Shown here piece after piece: positions 32,491-44,600 of a stretch of DNA of 64,000 nt. The notes under the pieces were generated by a model. The model saw nothing but the letters and a program-made list of their open reading frames with translations. It had not been told where the DNA came from and searched no databases. Each line of letters starts with the position of its first letter. The stretch's first letter is position 1. The stretch lies in NCBI RefSeq assembly GCF_000092065.1, contig NC_009360.1, forward strand, positions 744,001 through 808,000. Reading direction: 5' to 3'. This DNA comes from Ostreococcus lucimarinus CCE9901. Taxonomy: Eukaryota > Chlorophyta > Mamiellophyceae > Mamiellales > Bathycoccaceae. The position numbers and the translations under genes were made by a program.

Positions 32491-32550
32491 AAATACTGTA
32501 GCTGAGCATAGATATTGAATAATAGACAATAGATCCCTAGAAGTGCGGAG

Positions 32551-33708
32551 CTAGCGTTTGGACGGGTTGATGACGCGACGAATGGTGAGGAATTGCAACG
32601 CGTCGACGTAAGCTTGCGAGTTGTGATCACCGATCGTTTGCCACGCCGTGAGCGGCGACTGTGTGATGTCGTCTAAATTCATCCGAAGCTTCGTCAAGAC
32701 GTCGTCGCCGCCGTACCGACTCAACGTCGGTTTTCCTTGCTCGCCGTCGGCGTACTCGAGCCAATACAAATCGCCGATGGATTCGTACAAGAATCTATTC
32801 TTTGTGAACATCCCTTCCCCGAACGTCTCGCGGCGCCAATCGAGTAAACCGCCTATAAAATCGGTTTTCGTCGCCGCGACGAACACGGGATCGGCAGAGA
32901 GCCACATCCTTGGAATGACGTCTTTCGCCAACACGTACTGCTTCACCAAGGACGCGCCGCGCGTGAATCCGACGAGCCGCAAAATCTCATCCATGCCAAC
33001 CTCTGGCTCGTCGTCGATCGACGAACCGGGACCGTTTCCGGCCAATCGATCGTACGCCAACACCGGCGGCGCACCGAACGTGTACACCCCTCCCACTCTC
33101 GCCTCTTCCAATCCCAACTCTCTCGCCCTCGCGGCGACGACGAGTCCCATCGACCCGCCGAGCGAGTGCCCGGTGAAATAATACGTCCCATCGAACGTCT
33201 CATCGCTCAACCAGGGCACCAGGTCCCTCCAAAACTCCTCCACCATCTCGTACACCCCTTGATGACACACCACCGGCGTTTTTCGATCCTTTCGCAACGC
33301 TTGCGGCCATATCTTCGCGATTTGCCACGACAACTTATTCCTATCCGTATCCGGCTGGCTCCACGCCGCGCCCCTGACGACGATGAATCGCGCGTTCCTT
33401 TCGACGTCGTCGCAAACGCACCAACCGGTCGCTCCGGTGACGCCTCTCGCCTTGGTCTGTAAACCGTCGTCCGCCATCCACGACTCGACGCCGCCGCCCT
33501 TGTACACGAAGTTCGCCATGCGCGCGCACTTCGTCGCGAGCACGCAGTCGTCCTCCTCGTCCTTCGCCGCCGCCGCCGACGACGACGCGTCCGACGACGA
33601 CGTCGCGCGCGTCGACGCCGTCTTCATCTTCATCTTCATCTTCATCTTCGTCTTCATCCTCGTCGTCGTCGCCGTCGCCGTCGCGCCGCGATTCGCGCGC
33701 GTCGTCAT
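32551..33708 (-). CDS. Class 3 lipase (alpha/beta hydrolase), plastid-lipase-like
   Basis: The 385-residue product starts at 33708 (MTTRANRGA). After a Thr/Ala/Arg-rich N-terminus that could be a plastid transit peptide comes a repeated Met-Lys run. The catalytic part then begins at [12 protein letters not shown]. The nucleophile elbow is [16 protein letters not shown], with the active Ser near residue 181. [13 protein letters not shown] and the following KDVIPRMWL correspond to the Asp-containing loop of lipase_3 domains, and a C-terminal [12 protein letters not shown] supplies a likely catalytic His. It resembles plant PLIP-type acyl hydrolases acting on membrane glycerolipids. The substrate is inferred. 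An upstream part of the frame (to 34116) is antisense to NAA10 and was excluded. The 3' end converges on THADA (60 bp). Confidence 0.85.
   Translation of the reverse strand: MTTRANRGATATATTTRMKTKMKMKMKMKTASTRATSSSDASSSAAAAKDEEDDCVLATKCARMANFVYKGGGVESWMADDGLQTKARGVTGATGWCVCDDVERNARFIVVRGAAWSQPDTDRNKLSWQIAKIWPQALRKDRKTPVVCHQGVYEMVEEFWRDLVPWLSDETFDGTYYFTGHSLGGSMGLVVAARARELGLEEARVGGVYTFGAPPVLAYDRLAGNGPGSSIDDEPEVGMDEILRLVGFTRGASLVKQYVLAKDVIPRMWLSADPVFVAATKTDFIGGLLDWRRETFGEGMFTKNRFLYESIGDLYWLEYADGEQGKPTLSRYGGDDVLTKLRMNLDDITQSPLTAWQTIGDHNSQAYVDALQFLTIRRVINPSKR
33619..33661 (-). repeat. Hexanucleotide repeat coding a Met-Lys run in the lipase
   Basis: Tandem copies of (on the coding strand) AAGATG encode alternating Lys and Met near residues 17-29 of the lipase precursor. 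It is a microsatellite inside the presumed targeting peptide, so its length could vary between strains without touching the catalytic domain. Confidence 0.7.
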
Positions 33709-33870
33709 ATCGCGCGTCGCGGACGTCCGTCTCGCGTCTCGCGCGCGTCGCGTCTCGCGTCTCGCGTCTCGCGTCGCGGAGTGCGGCGCGCCGGCGTCAC
33801 ATCGCGTCACATCGCGTCGCATCGCGTCGTCCCGGTCGCCCCGCCTCCGCAGACCGCGACGCGAGACGCG
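33709..33870. promoter_or_regulatory. Bidirectional promoter region with short tandem repeats (lipase / NAA10)
   Basis: The 162 bp between the divergent start codons contain about six copies of GTCTCGC (33728-33778) and three of an ATCGCGTC unit (about 33796-33832). No TATA box is evident. Control of both genes from this stretch is inferred from the head-to-head layout. Confidence 0.45.
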
Positions 33871-34449
33871 ATGGGCGTGTGCGTGCGCGCGGCGACGATC
33901 GATGACCTGCACGCGATGCAGCGATGCAACCTGCTGTGCCTGCCCGAAAACTATCAGCTCAAGTACTACCTGTACCACGCCCTGGCGTGGCCGGCGCTGC
34001 TGCAAGTCGCCGACTGCGACGGCGCGATCGTCGGGTACGTCCTGGCGAAGCTGGACGAGGAGTGCGCGGATGAGATACGAGGACACATCACGTCGCTGAG
34101 CGTGCTGCGGACGCATCGGAAATTAGGATTGGCGGCGACGCTCATGCGCGCGGCGCACGCGGCGCTGGAGGAGGTGTACGACGCCAAGGACGTGAGTCTG
34201 CACGTGCGGGTGAGCAACGAGGCGGCGCTGCATCTGTATCGGGACGTGCTGCGATACGAGCGCGTGGGAGTGGAGGAGAAGTACTACGCGGACGGCGAGG
34301 ACGCGTATAACATGCGAAAGACGTTTCGGGAGGGCGAGGCGAGGGCGAAGGTGGACGGCGACGGCGACGTCGAGACGCTGCGAACGCGCGTCGAGCGCAT
34401 GGGCGCGGGCGCGGGACAGAAATCGAAGAAGAAGGGAACGAAACGATAG
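33871..34449 (+). CDS. NAA10: N-alpha-acetyltransferase 10, catalytic subunit of NatA
   Basis: The 192-residue product closely matches NAA10/ARD1. That enzyme, with NAA15, acetylates protein N-termini at the ribosome once the initiator Met is removed. The N-terminus [30 protein letters not shown] is characteristic (here residues 5-34). The GNAT acetyl-CoA loop is [13 protein letters not shown] (residues about 80-92), followed by [19 protein letters not shown]. The C-terminal tail is acidic and then basic ([11 protein letters not shown]), as in other NAA10 proteins. The ATG at 33871 starts exactly at the conserved domain. The lipase is divergent, and DDX1 follows on the same strand after 149 bp. 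Confidence 0.95.
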   Translation: MGVCVRAATIDDLHAMQRCNLLCLPENYQLKYYLYHALAWPALLQVADCDGAIVGYVLAKLDEECADEIRGHITSLSVLRTHRKLGLAATLMRAAHAALEEVYDAKDVSLHVRVSNEAALHLYRDVLRYERVGVEEKYYADGEDAYNMRKTFREGEARAKVDGDGDVETLRTRVERMGAGAGQKSKKKGTKR

Positions 34450-34598
34450 TTCGCGAGATTGGCGTTGTAACCGCGATCGAACGTCCAGCGCGCGCGCGTT
34501 TTCGGTGACTCGCGCGCGTTCGCGGCGGCTCGCCTCGCGCGCTCGCCGCACTTCTCAGCGCGCTCGCGAGTCGCGTCGTCGAGAATCGCGCGCGCGTC

Positions 34599-36887
34599 AT
34601 GTCTAGCGCGGCTTTCGAAGAGGTCGGGCTGTGCCCGGAGCTCATCGTCGCCGCCGATCGCGCGGGGTACGCGCTACCGACGCCCATTCAAAGCGAAGCC
34701 ATTCCTCTGGCCCTGACCGGTGGGGACGTTCTCGCGAGCGCGGAAACCGGGAGCGGGAAGACGTTCGCGTTCGGTGCGCCGACGCTGCAGCTCGTGCACG
34801 AAGCGATCGATCGCGAGCGCGCGGATGCGCGCAGGAAAACGACGGAAAAGGCGCGAGACGTGGAAATTTTGGCCAACTCGGCGCGACGGCGCGGTTTGAG
34901 CGCGAACGCTCGAAGCGCGACGTGCGCGGTGGATTACGATGCGAACGTCGTGCAGAGCCGAGCGACGCAGAGTTGGGGGGGCGTGCGGGGAAGATTCGGC
35001 GCGGACCCGCGAACGGGGGCGGAACGCGCTTTAAAGGTGTGCTTTGAAGTCGAGGCGCGCGACGAAGGGTTGGCGCGATGCGGGTACTCGAGTCGGTTCG
35101 GCGCGCTGGACGGTCTCGGCGCGGACGCGCACTCGTACGGGTACGGGGGGACGGGGAAGAAATCGCACAACAAATCGTTTGAGGATTACGGGGAGAAGTT
35201 TGGTAAGGGCGATTGCGTGGGATGCTTGCTAGATTTAGAAAACGGCGTCGTGACGTTTACGAAAAACGGCAAAGCGCTCGGCGAGGCGTTTCGATTGAGC
35301 GAACAGAGCGCGAAATGCGACGGGTTGTTCCCGGCGGTGTGCGTGAAAAACGCGGAGTGCGTCGTGCGCTTGGTGGAAAGTGAGTTCAAGTACCCGATGC
35401 CCGAAGGATACGTCGCGTTCGGATCGCTGCGAGGCTGCGACGCCGTGGACGGCGACGACGCCTCCGCCGGGGACACGCTCGAAGCGGGCGCGCGTAAGCC
35501 GCGCGCGCTGATTCTCGAACCCGCGCGCGATTTAGCCGAACAAACGCACGAGTTTTTCGTGAACTTTGCGTCGGAGTTTCGCGATCCCACGCTCGTGCCC
35601 GGGTTGTTCATCGGCGGCGTGAAGGAGGGACCGCAGCATCAGCAATTGCGCGACGGCGTGGACATCGTCACCGGAACGCCGATTCGCATCCTGGAGCTCG
35701 CCATGAACGGTAAGCTCGATCTCAGCGCGTGTCGTATCTTCGTCTTGGACGAGGCCGACCGCTTGCTCGACACCGGCAATCAGGCGCCGATTTTGAAGCT
35801 CTTCGAGCGCATGCCCAAGCACGCCGAGTCCTCGGCGCAGCGATTACAGGTGATGCTCTTTTCCGCCACGTTGCACTCGCCCGAGATTCGCAAACTCGCC
35901 GATTTTCTCACCGTCAACGCCACGTGGGTAGATTTGAAAGGTAAGGAGGCGGTGCCCGAGACGGTGCATCACGCCCTGGTGCTCGTGGACCCAGCAACAG
36001 AGGACGTCGAATCGCTCTCACCCGCGGCGCCGACGGATCGTCTGCACTCGCTCGCGACAAAGCTCGAGGGCGACGACGCCATGAGCGAGTCTATCAAGCG
36101 CTTGAAACCGCACATCGTGCGTAGAATCATAGATGCGCACGATATGGATCAGTGCTTGATCTTTTGTCGAACGAATTTCGATTGCGACAACTTGGAAAAG
36201 TTTCTCAACGAATGCGGCGGAGGGAAGAGATTCCGGGGGCCGTTGGTCGGCGGCGTCGAAGGAAAGTATTCGTGCTGTGTCCTCGGAGGTTCGCGCCACA
36301 TGGATGAGCGGCGTCGAAACTTACAAGCGTTTAAAAATGGTGACGTGAGATTTCTGATATGCACCGATGTCGCCGCTCGAGGGCTCGACATTAAGAACCT
36401 GCCCTACGTCATCAACCTGACGTTGCCGGATCGCAGCGAGGACTACATCCATCGCATCGGCAGAGTAGGTCGGGCGGACACGATGGGTCTGGCGATTTCC
36501 ATTGTCGCCTCAAGGAACGAGCGAGTGTGGTATTGCACGAAGAAAGGCTACAAGCCGTGGTTTGAGCCGAAACCTGAAGACGTCAAGCTCACGTCTGACG
36601 GCGGACACACGATTTGGTACGACGAACCCAAACTTTTGAAGGACATCGAAAAGCGTATCGGTGCGACCGTGACGCCACTAGGGCCGAATTACGCGCTACC
36701 GGAAGCATTTGGGATGCACGGTGGCAAAGACGCGTACGGAAAGGCTCGCGATGAGAAACCAAACGAAGAGTTGAACGCGCACTTGGAGGCGTACGCGCCG
36801 AACGTTCGCGCGTTGGCGGTTTTGGAGACGAAAGTGCAGAGCTCGTTCTGGGATCTCAAGCGCAAGTTCGCGACGCACGTAGAATAG
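34599..36887 (+). CDS. DDX1: DEAD-box RNA helicase DDX1 (with inserted SPRY domain)
   Basis: The 762-residue protein has the unusual DDX1 layout, in which a SPRY domain is inserted between helicase motif I and motif Ia. The Q motif (GYALPTPIQSEAIPLAL) and motif I (AETGSGKT, residue about 47) come first. The SPRY domain follows (residues about 100-275, including RCGYSSRFGALDGLG and YGEKFGKGDCVGCLLD). Then come motif Ia (LEPARDLAEQ), motif II (DEAD, about 384), motif III (SAT, about 430), and the C-terminal lobe with DVAARGLDIKNLPYVINL and HRIGRVGR (about 617). DDX1 acts in RNA processing, including the tRNA-ligase complex in animals; the role in algae is inferred. The length is the usual one (740 in human). 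The start at 34599 is the first ATG. Confidence 0.95.
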   Translation: MSSAAFEEVGLCPELIVAADRAGYALPTPIQSEAIPLALTGGDVLASAETGSGKTFAFGAPTLQLVHEAIDRERADARRKTTEKARDVEILANSARRRGLSANARSATCAVDYDANVVQSRATQSWGGVRGRFGADPRTGAERALKVCFEVEARDEGLARCGYSSRFGALDGLGADAHSYGYGGTGKKSHNKSFEDYGEKFGKGDCVGCLLDLENGVVTFTKNGKALGEAFRLSEQSAKCDGLFPAVCVKNAECVVRLVESEFKYPMPEGYVAFGSLRGCDAVDGDDASAGDTLEAGARKPRALILEPARDLAEQTHEFFVNFASEFRDPTLVPGLFIGGVKEGPQHQQLRDGVDIVTGTPIRILELAMNGKLDLSACRIFVLDEADRLLDTGNQAPILKLFERMPKHAESSAQRLQVMLFSATLHSPEIRKLADFLTVNATWVDLKGKEAVPETVHHALVLVDPATEDVESLSPAAPTDRLHSLATKLEGDDAMSESIKRLKPHIVRRIIDAHDMDQCLIFCRTNFDCDNLEKFLNECGGGKRFRGPLVGGVEGKYSCCVLGGSRHMDERRRNLQAFKNGDVRFLICTDVAARGLDIKNLPYVINLTLPDRSEDYIHRIGRVGRADTMGLAISIVASRNERVWYCTKKGYKPWFEPKPEDVKLTSDGGHTIWYDEPKLLKDIEKRIGATVTPLGPNYALPEAFGMHGGKDAYGKARDEKPNEELNAHLEAYAPNVRALAVLETKVQSSFWDLKRKFATHVE

Positions 36888-37018
36888 ATGTATCGTCTGT
36901 GTTTTCAGAATCCTTCACGCGCGCGTTCAGCGCGTAGATGTAGATGTAGAATTGTTATAGCAAAATTGTCCTCGAGAGACGAGGCAGAACTAATGAAACT
37001 CGTTGCATGAGCTCAGGT

Positions 37019-38459
37019 CTAATCGATTGACACGGCCGAAGCCATCCCCATACCGCTGCCGATGCACATGCTGACGACACCGGTCTTCGCGCCACGTCGG
37101 TGCATCTCGTGAATCAGTGTCGCGAGACATCTCGCGCCTGTAGCGCCGAGCGGATGGCCTAACGCGATGGCGCCTCCGTTAACGTTGACTTTTTCAGAAT
37201 CGAGCCCTAACTTTTCGACGCAATACGTCGCCTGCGACGCGAAGGCTTCATTTATCTCGTACAGGTCGACGTCATCGACAGTCATGTTCGCCGCACTCAG
37301 CGTCGCGGGAATCGCGATCGCGGGACCGATGCCCATGAGGGCTGGGTCACAGCCGACGGCGGCCCACGAGCGCCAAGTCGCCAAAATCGGCAAGCCGCGC
37401 GCCTCTGCGTACGATCTTCGCGCCAGAACGACGGCGGCGGCACCATCGGAAACTTGCGATGCGTTGCCCGGCGTCGTGCTGCCGCCTTTCTTGAACACAG
37501 CCGGGAGTTTTGCGAGCGATTGAACCGTTGTGCCCTCTCTGATACCGTCGTCCTCCGACACGATGACGTTTGCGCCGCCGCCGGCGCCGGTTTTGGGATC
37601 CGGAGCGGTTTTCGTGTGAATGGGCACGATTTCAGCCTTGAATCTGCCGCTCGCGCGCGCGTTTGCCGCGCGCGCGTGGGATCGCGCCGCCATCGTATCC
37701 TGCGCCTCGCGCGTGATCCCCCACTTCTCCGCCACGTTTTCGCTCGTGATGCCCATGGGAATCAAGCAGTTTTGCGCGTCGCTCGACGACGCGATTCGCG
37801 GATTAATCCCGCCTTCCCACTTCATCGGATTTGCCGTCATCGTCTCCACTCCCGCACCGATTCCCATATCGTAGTACCCAGCCTTGATTCCCGCCGCGAT
37901 GTCCGCGCACGCCTGCAACCCCGACGAGCACTGTCGATTCGTCGTTCGCACCGGCACCTCCTTCGGAAACCCCGCGAGAAACATTCCTATCCTGCACTCG
38001 TTAGCCCTTTGACTCGACGCTCCCAGCACCGATCCGACGACGATGTCCCCGACATCGTTCACATCAATTTTCCCTCGCGCCACGCTCGCTTGCAGCACCG
38101 CGGCGATCAAGTCATCCGCCGGCGTCGCCGCCAATCCGCCTCGCTTCGCTCGCGTGATGGGCGTTCTGCACGCGCTCACGATGACGACGTCATCCGGCGA
38201 TTTGGCGAATCCCTGTGCGTCGATGCGCGTCGTCAGTCGAGCGTCCCGCGGCCGTCGCGCGCATTCATTCATTCATTCATTCATTCATTCACGCGTTCGC
38301 CGCCGTAACGACTTTTCGCGACATCTTTCGCGACGACGCGACGACGCGACGCACCGATGCGGCGCCGCGATACGACCCGAACGAGTTCGTCGCGGACGCG
38401 TTCGCGCCGACGTGGGCGGCGATGGATTTCACGCGACGGTTCGCGGCATCGACGCTCAT
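37019..38459 (-). CDS. Peroxisomal 3-ketoacyl-CoA thiolase with PTS2 on a separate first exon
   Basis: Minus-strand exons 38355-38459 and 37019-38212 give 432 residues. The enzyme cleaves 3-ketoacyl-CoA in the last step of peroxisomal beta-oxidation. Catalytic features are NRQCSSGLQACA (nucleophile Cys), NEAFASQA, ALGHPLGATGAR (His) and VVSMCIGSGMG (second Cys). Exon 1 (35 codons) contains RVKSIAAHV at residues 9-17, a near-match to the PTS2 pattern R-(L/V/I/Q)-x2-(L/V/I/H/Q)-(L/S/G/A/K)-x-(H/Q)-(L/A/F) found in plant thiolases. The junction then reads directly into DDVVIVSACRTP, as in plant KAT2. An unspliced model starting at 38272 would use an intron-derived, repeat-coded N-terminus with no targeting signal. 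Confidence 0.85.
38213..38354 (-). other. Thiolase intron containing a CATT microsatellite
   Basis: On the minus strand this 142-nt intron has donor GTGCGT (at 38354), branch-like CTGAC (38232-38236) and acceptor CAG ending at 38213, in phase 0. The CATT repeat lies within it. Reading through the intron upstream of the repeat meets stop codons in the exon 1 frame. Confidence 0.75.
38262..38290. repeat. (CATT)7 microsatellite
   Basis: About seven tandem copies of CATT on the plus strand, inside the thiolase intron. Confidence 0.95.
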
Positions 38460-38628
38460 GATCAGGATGACGAAATTTCGATCGCGCGAGGGCGAGAGTG
38501 CCGACGGGACGGGTCGGACGCGCGGGGACGACGACGACGACGACGACGCGCGAACCCGGCGCGTTCGAACGTGGCGCGTGAAATACCGATGGTGTGATTA
38601 TTTAAACACGAGTGAGATCGACGTCGGA

Positions 38629-41600
38629 TCACGCGTCGATGTTTAAGACGCACGCGACGCCGCGTAAGATCCACGCGCTCGCGTGCTCGCTCGAGGCCAA
38701 GTCGGCTTGGAAGACGAGACCGCGACCCATGGCGTCGCGACGACTTTGAGTGAAGTACACGGGCGCTTTGAAAGCGTTCGTTGTCGATGAGGAGGAGGAA
38801 GAAGAGGGCATCGTGGTGCGTTCTATCGGGACGAGACGCAGGATGGGGAGCTCGCGCGCCAAGCCGCGGTCGCTTGGATGCGCCAGGACGCGGCGTTCGG
38901 CGTCCCAAATCGCGCCTTCGAGAAATAAACCCGAGATGTAACAGCCTATCTCGGGTTTGGCGTCGATTTCATCCGCGGAAACGTACGGGGTGACTTCCGT
39001 ATACATCGTGCTCGCGTCTAAAGGCCAACCACGAGAGCGACACGCGGTTTGAATGAGTGCCGCGATGTACGTTTCCGGGCAGTGTAAACCGCTGAGCCAG
39101 ATGACTTTTGGTTCGCCGTCGACGGCCCACGACTTGTACTGCTTCTCCCGCGTCTTGTACCACGTCATCCAAGATTGTACGTCTTTGTCTGTCGGTGGCG
39201 CGACACTTTTCCACTCCTCCGGTAAGCGCCCGCGCGAGAGTGAATCCGCGACGGCGTCGAGTTCTCGCGACATGCCGATTTCCCCACTCAGCGCCTTGAC
39301 GAGCTCTCGCAACGAGTGTCGAAGCACCAGCTTTAACGCGTTGTGACGCTCAATCTCCTGGAAGAGTACCACGGTCGTCGGCGATGGAACTTCATCTCCG
39401 CGCTGACGCTGGAGTTTTATCAAGTCAAACTCGAAATCTTCGTTCGTGACGACGTTTAAGATTTCGTTGACGATGGCGAGCAAGGCGCCGTTTCCATCGC
39501 TCGAGCCAGCGCTCTCGTCGTTCGACGAAGCCGAAATGGAGAGTTTACTCTGGAGCGATAAGACGTTAGACCATAACGCTTTCGCTGCTCGTGTAGAGTG
39601 TGCGACGTCTGCGTTGGCGTGAAGCCCGAGTACTTCAGGTGTCTGCGCGTCTGGAAGTTCATCGATGACGCGCGATTGCTCGTCGTACGAAGATTCCGGC
39701 GGCGGCAACTCATAACGAACTCGAGCTTCTTCGTCGGCGTAAAACATGAACTTGTGAAAGCCATCAAATAAGAAATCGCCAAAGTACTCGTCCAGATACG
39801 CGCTCAAGATACGTCGATCGTAATGATCGCTCACGCGTCCACCGTACATGGCCTCACCTATGAGATATTTCAACGCCGCCCACGGAATCATTCTCGAGCC
39901 GCCGCCGCCGGTGTTCACGGCGGCAACTTTGTTACAATAAGTCTTGATCAAACTGAACGAAATTCGAAAATCGGTTTCGTTGAAATCATACGCAACGTTC
40001 CATCCGAGCTTACCGTACTTTCGTCGCTCTTGCACGGCAGCGTGGAAGAAGGCCAGCACGTACGCTAAAGATCTAAAGAAAGGGTTCGCGCAACTCCCCA
40101 AGACGTCTTCGGACAATCTCGCGTACGACGCCTTCATGTTCATCTTGAGCCCGTCGGGGGGTTCTGTGACAACTTTGAGACTTTTTTGCAGAATACCGAT
40201 CGGGAACGTTTTGATCGGGTCGGTGGTGAGCCACAAACGGAAGTCTTTGTGCGGGTTCGCCAATCCGTCGACGACTTTTTCGAGCGCCGGCAGCCATTTG
40301 GGGAGAAGATGACAGTTTTGCAACATGAGCCACAAACCTCGCGAGGCGCACGTAAGAATAAGTTCCTCGGCTTTAGGTCCCATGCCTTGCCCAAGGGCCA
40401 TGAACTTCAGTTTGCCTCCTGCCTTGAATCCCATCGTTTCTCCCAACGCAAAAATATCAAACGCCGGATCTGCGCCAGGGGAGAGAATGAACACCACAGG
40501 TGTCTGCGCGGAAGACAATTTAAATATGCTTTCGTAGTCTGAAATCGGAGGCGTTACGTATCTTGAACCCATGGTTTCAGTGATGTAGTTCGACACCGCC
40601 ACCGTGACTCGATCTAATCGAGCGCAACGCAACAAGCATAGGCGCTCAAAACTGGACAGCGACGCCGAGTAACCATCTGGAAGCGCTACGGATTCGGGTT
40701 GTTCGCAGTCGTACCATGCGCGCCACGCATCGGCGTTGGACGTGATTCGATCGACGATTCCGTTTAGTGTTGCGCACTTGTCGTCATTAGCCGCGATGTG
40801 CTCGTCTAAATGCATTAAATCTTGCCAACCACGTTCGGACCACCATGGAAGCGGTTGCGAATCCCCGGAGGCGGCGTCAAGCGTGACGTTGCCCTTGAGG
40901 AAGAATCGTAGGAGGTTGCCATTCAATCGTCCATCACCGTCTTCGATTCTCGTAGTCATTTGAAACGAAAGCGCGAGTTTATCGCGCTTGAACAAACCGA
41001 GACATGCAAATTTGTACACGTCGTACGTCAACCTATCCACAAGATCACTCAAGCGCTCGTCCAGTTGATCGCGCACGGGCGTGACATGAAGCGTGTTGCA
41101 GAACACATCCAAAAAGCTCGAAAGTGAGTACTCGTACATCGCGTTGAGATTAGAGAGCGCTGAAATGACGAAGAAGAGTATCGCGCCGCGCTTTGCTACG
41201 GGAGAGTAGCACGACTGTGCCTTGTTTAACTCTTTCGCCGAACGCGCCGCCGCCACGAGCTTTTCAGAAATCTCTGTAGACTTTGTCTTCGCGCTCTCGA
41301 GTGTTTCGATGAGCTCCACGTTATCAACGATTTCACCCTGTGCGGTGGACAACTCATAAAGCAACGTGTCTTCGAGTTTCTTCAACAGTGCTCGATTCGC
41401 GACGGTTTCCTTGACGAGTTTTTCTCGCTCTGTTTCAAGATCTGGGCGCTCTTGCTTCACCGTGACATTCAAAAGTTGCTCTTGGAGCCCGAGCTCAGTG
41501 ACAGAGTAGTTGATTATAATCGTTTTACCCGTCACATCTGGATCGTAATGGGGATTTGGAAGTTTCGTCGTCATGTACAGGCGGAAGTTGTCGTCCCACT

Positions 41601-44600
41601 CAACTTCAGAATCGCCAAGCTTGATCATCTTCGCTCCGTTTGGAGCGTAGTAGAAACTCTTCTTCAGCACCGGGTCCAAAACGGGATCAATGTACTCGCC
41701 CACGTTTTCTATCAAGAATGGTAAACCATATTCAATGGCGAGCTCGAGTTGTTTCAAAAAGTCTGCGTCGGTCTGACGTTTAATCTTACCTTCGAGCTGC
41801 GCGCCCTCGCGAGATTTGATCCACTTTACCGCTTGCATCTGCGGATCGATACACAGCGGGAATCGCTCGGCGCGCATGGTGAGTATACCGTTTTGTACGC
41901 TAAGCTCATCACCTGGCAACCCTTCGGCGAGCCAAGAATTCATTTCGTTGTCATCTGTGAGTAACGCTTGGAGTCTGAATGGTTGACTCAACGGTATGCC
42001 GAGCTCCAGCAAATTCTTCTCAAGATGATCGTGAACGAATTGTTTACGAAACTCGTACGTAAACGTTCCAGCGTACGACAAGAACGCGGAAGTGATCAAA
42101 CAATCGCCAACAAGTCGCTCTTTACGGGAATTCAGTTCTTGCATCTCATTCGTCCATCTGACCTTTTCGCTCGACAGTCCCGAGATGAGTCGTTCGGCGG
42201 CGGCGAGACGGTTCGCCATTAGCTCGGCACTTTCCTTCAAGTCTTGCTGACGCGCGCTCTTCTCTTCGAACTGCGTGCTGAGTTGCTTTAGCTCGATCTG
42301 TAAGCTCTTTAACTCAGACTTCGTTTCAACCAATTCGCGTTCTTTAATCTTCAACGTCTTCTCCGCGTTTGCGACGGCGGCGCGCTTTGGATTCACCATG
42401 CGAGCAACTTTGTTGTAATTAATCATAGCAAACACCCATTTCAGCAGACCGGCACCAGCAGTCGAAATCTTCATCACTTCATCGGGCTTGAATTTTGAGT
42501 CTTTTGTGTACTCGCGAATGGCTTTCATCTGTTTTTCTTTGATGCCATCCTTGTCAAACTCGACGAGAGATCTTAAGAAATTTGTATCTGCCATCATGCC
42601 TTTCGCTCCAGACCACGAGACGTTCGGCAGTCCTTTGAGAATCATCACACATTCACATACTCGCTGAACCGCGATGTTTGGCTTAGAAAACGATCGGATT
42701 TCGGTAATCTCGTCCTTTTTCAGATTATTCAACGCCGCGGCGGCTTCTTCGAGAGCAGGGATTGCCGCCTCTAAGTCTGCCTCAGCTTCCGTCTTTTCCT
42801 TCGCGATACGCGCTGAATCATTGATGAGATCTTCTTCTTTACTCGTTGCGTTAGCTGCTTTAGTTTCGACTTCCGCCGTGCGCTTCGTGATGCGATCTAG
42901 TAAAGCATCACACTCCTTCGCTTGCTGCGTGACGACGATTTGCGCGTCGTTGAGCTTCGTCCGCATTGCGTCCACTTCGGTGCTCGCCTGTATTAATTTG
43001 TCGAGACCACCACGCAAACGTTTGATTGAAGTTTCAATTGACGCGCGCTGCGTCTTAAGCATTGCTTCATAGGCGGCGATAAAGTCCAAATAATGCTTCG
43101 GAGTGACGTAGTTGTGTCTCTTCAGCTGTGATTTGAACTTTTCGTTGAGAGCAATCGCCGAGCAGTGCGTGTGCACGACGTGCACGTTAATCTTCTCCGC
43201 GAACTGTTCTGGCAAATCTACGTTTATGAGTAATGAAGTGCTTACTTCGAGCAATGCTTCTTTCGGCCATTCTGTGAACCAGTCGATAACAGTGTTGTTC
43301 ACCAATCCGGGGAAGTTTCTGCAACGGTGACGCAACGTATCGCCGACGGGAGACATGGCGAGGACGATGTGCAAGTTCTTTCGGCAACGCGAAATAAAGT
43401 ATCGCCAACCTTCATCGCGCGTGACAGAAATTTTATTCGCGTGCAAATCGTCACGAATCGCATTCACCAAAGCGTCCTTCTCTTCATCGGCGAACAACGC
43501 GGGAACCGTACCCGTGGTGAGCATGTTGTTGATTAACTCCAAAAATCCTTCCTCAACGACGTGGTTGTCGGTGAAAAGAAACATCGTGGGATGATTTTGC
43601 ACCCCAAGTACGTTGTATAGCTTTTTCAAGTCCTCCCTGAACGACTCATCGTTGTAGCCACGCGTCAGCGTGATCTCAAACACTTCACAACCCGCCATAT
43701 CAGCGGCGAGATGCGCGAGCGATTGTTTGCCGCTTCCGCCGACGCCGACGAGAAGCGCATGTCCATTTTCTGTTCGAAGTACGCGATGAATACGCGTGAT
43801 ATGCTCTAGCGCATGATCAAACAAGACTAGTTTAGTCGGTGCTGAGCCATCGCTGAGTTTGGCGTTACGACGATTGATGAGGTCCTCGAACCAAGGTTTG
43901 ATGGTGGCGTAATCGCCAACGTCAGCGTACGAGCGTAGTCGACTAGAAGGATCGACTTCATCTGACGATCCACTTCCATCGATTTGTTTTAGTGGACTGT
44001 AGTCGGCGAATAAAATCGGGTTGGATGTGATCGGCGAAGTGTCATCAGTACACCCATGGCGAATAAGTGACGATACTTTTCCCAGTACGAAGTCGCGATC
44101 TTTGTCCGCAATCAACCTATCGTGAAACACGCGAATCGATTCGTTTCGCCACAGGCGCAAGAAATCTGGGGTGTTTCGAACTTTTGCTGACGTCGCTTTC
44201 GACATGCCCTCGAACAAGCGACTTAAGTCGCGAAGGTTAAAGATGTAATGAAATCGGCTCGGCGTCGGCAAAAGTTTGGAGACGACGCTCTTATATAAAT
44301 CCAAAGTCATATCTACGACGAGTTCGTGCGTCCCGGGCTTGAGAGCCAGCGTTTTTGACGTATTCGTTATGATTGAACCATAAATTACCTTAAGATTGGT
44401 CTCATCCGGGGTCTGCATTTCGAATACTTGGAACATTGAAACAAAGCGTGGGTCCACAACGCTTCGTGCGCCGCCGGGATGCCCCATGGCTGCGATGTAC
44501 TGAATATCCTTCATCTGCAGCCAATTCAAATCACGTCCGCGGTCGTACGTGCCTCCACGGCCAATCATGAGTTTTAGCAACGCGATTGGTTGTTGCGTAC

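Noticed and set aside
38215-38646. 143-codon plus-strand frame with ATG at 38422 option
   Set aside because: It runs antisense to thiolase exon 1 and through its intron and the CATT repeat. It shows no domain, and the thiolase exon explains the conserved sequence better.
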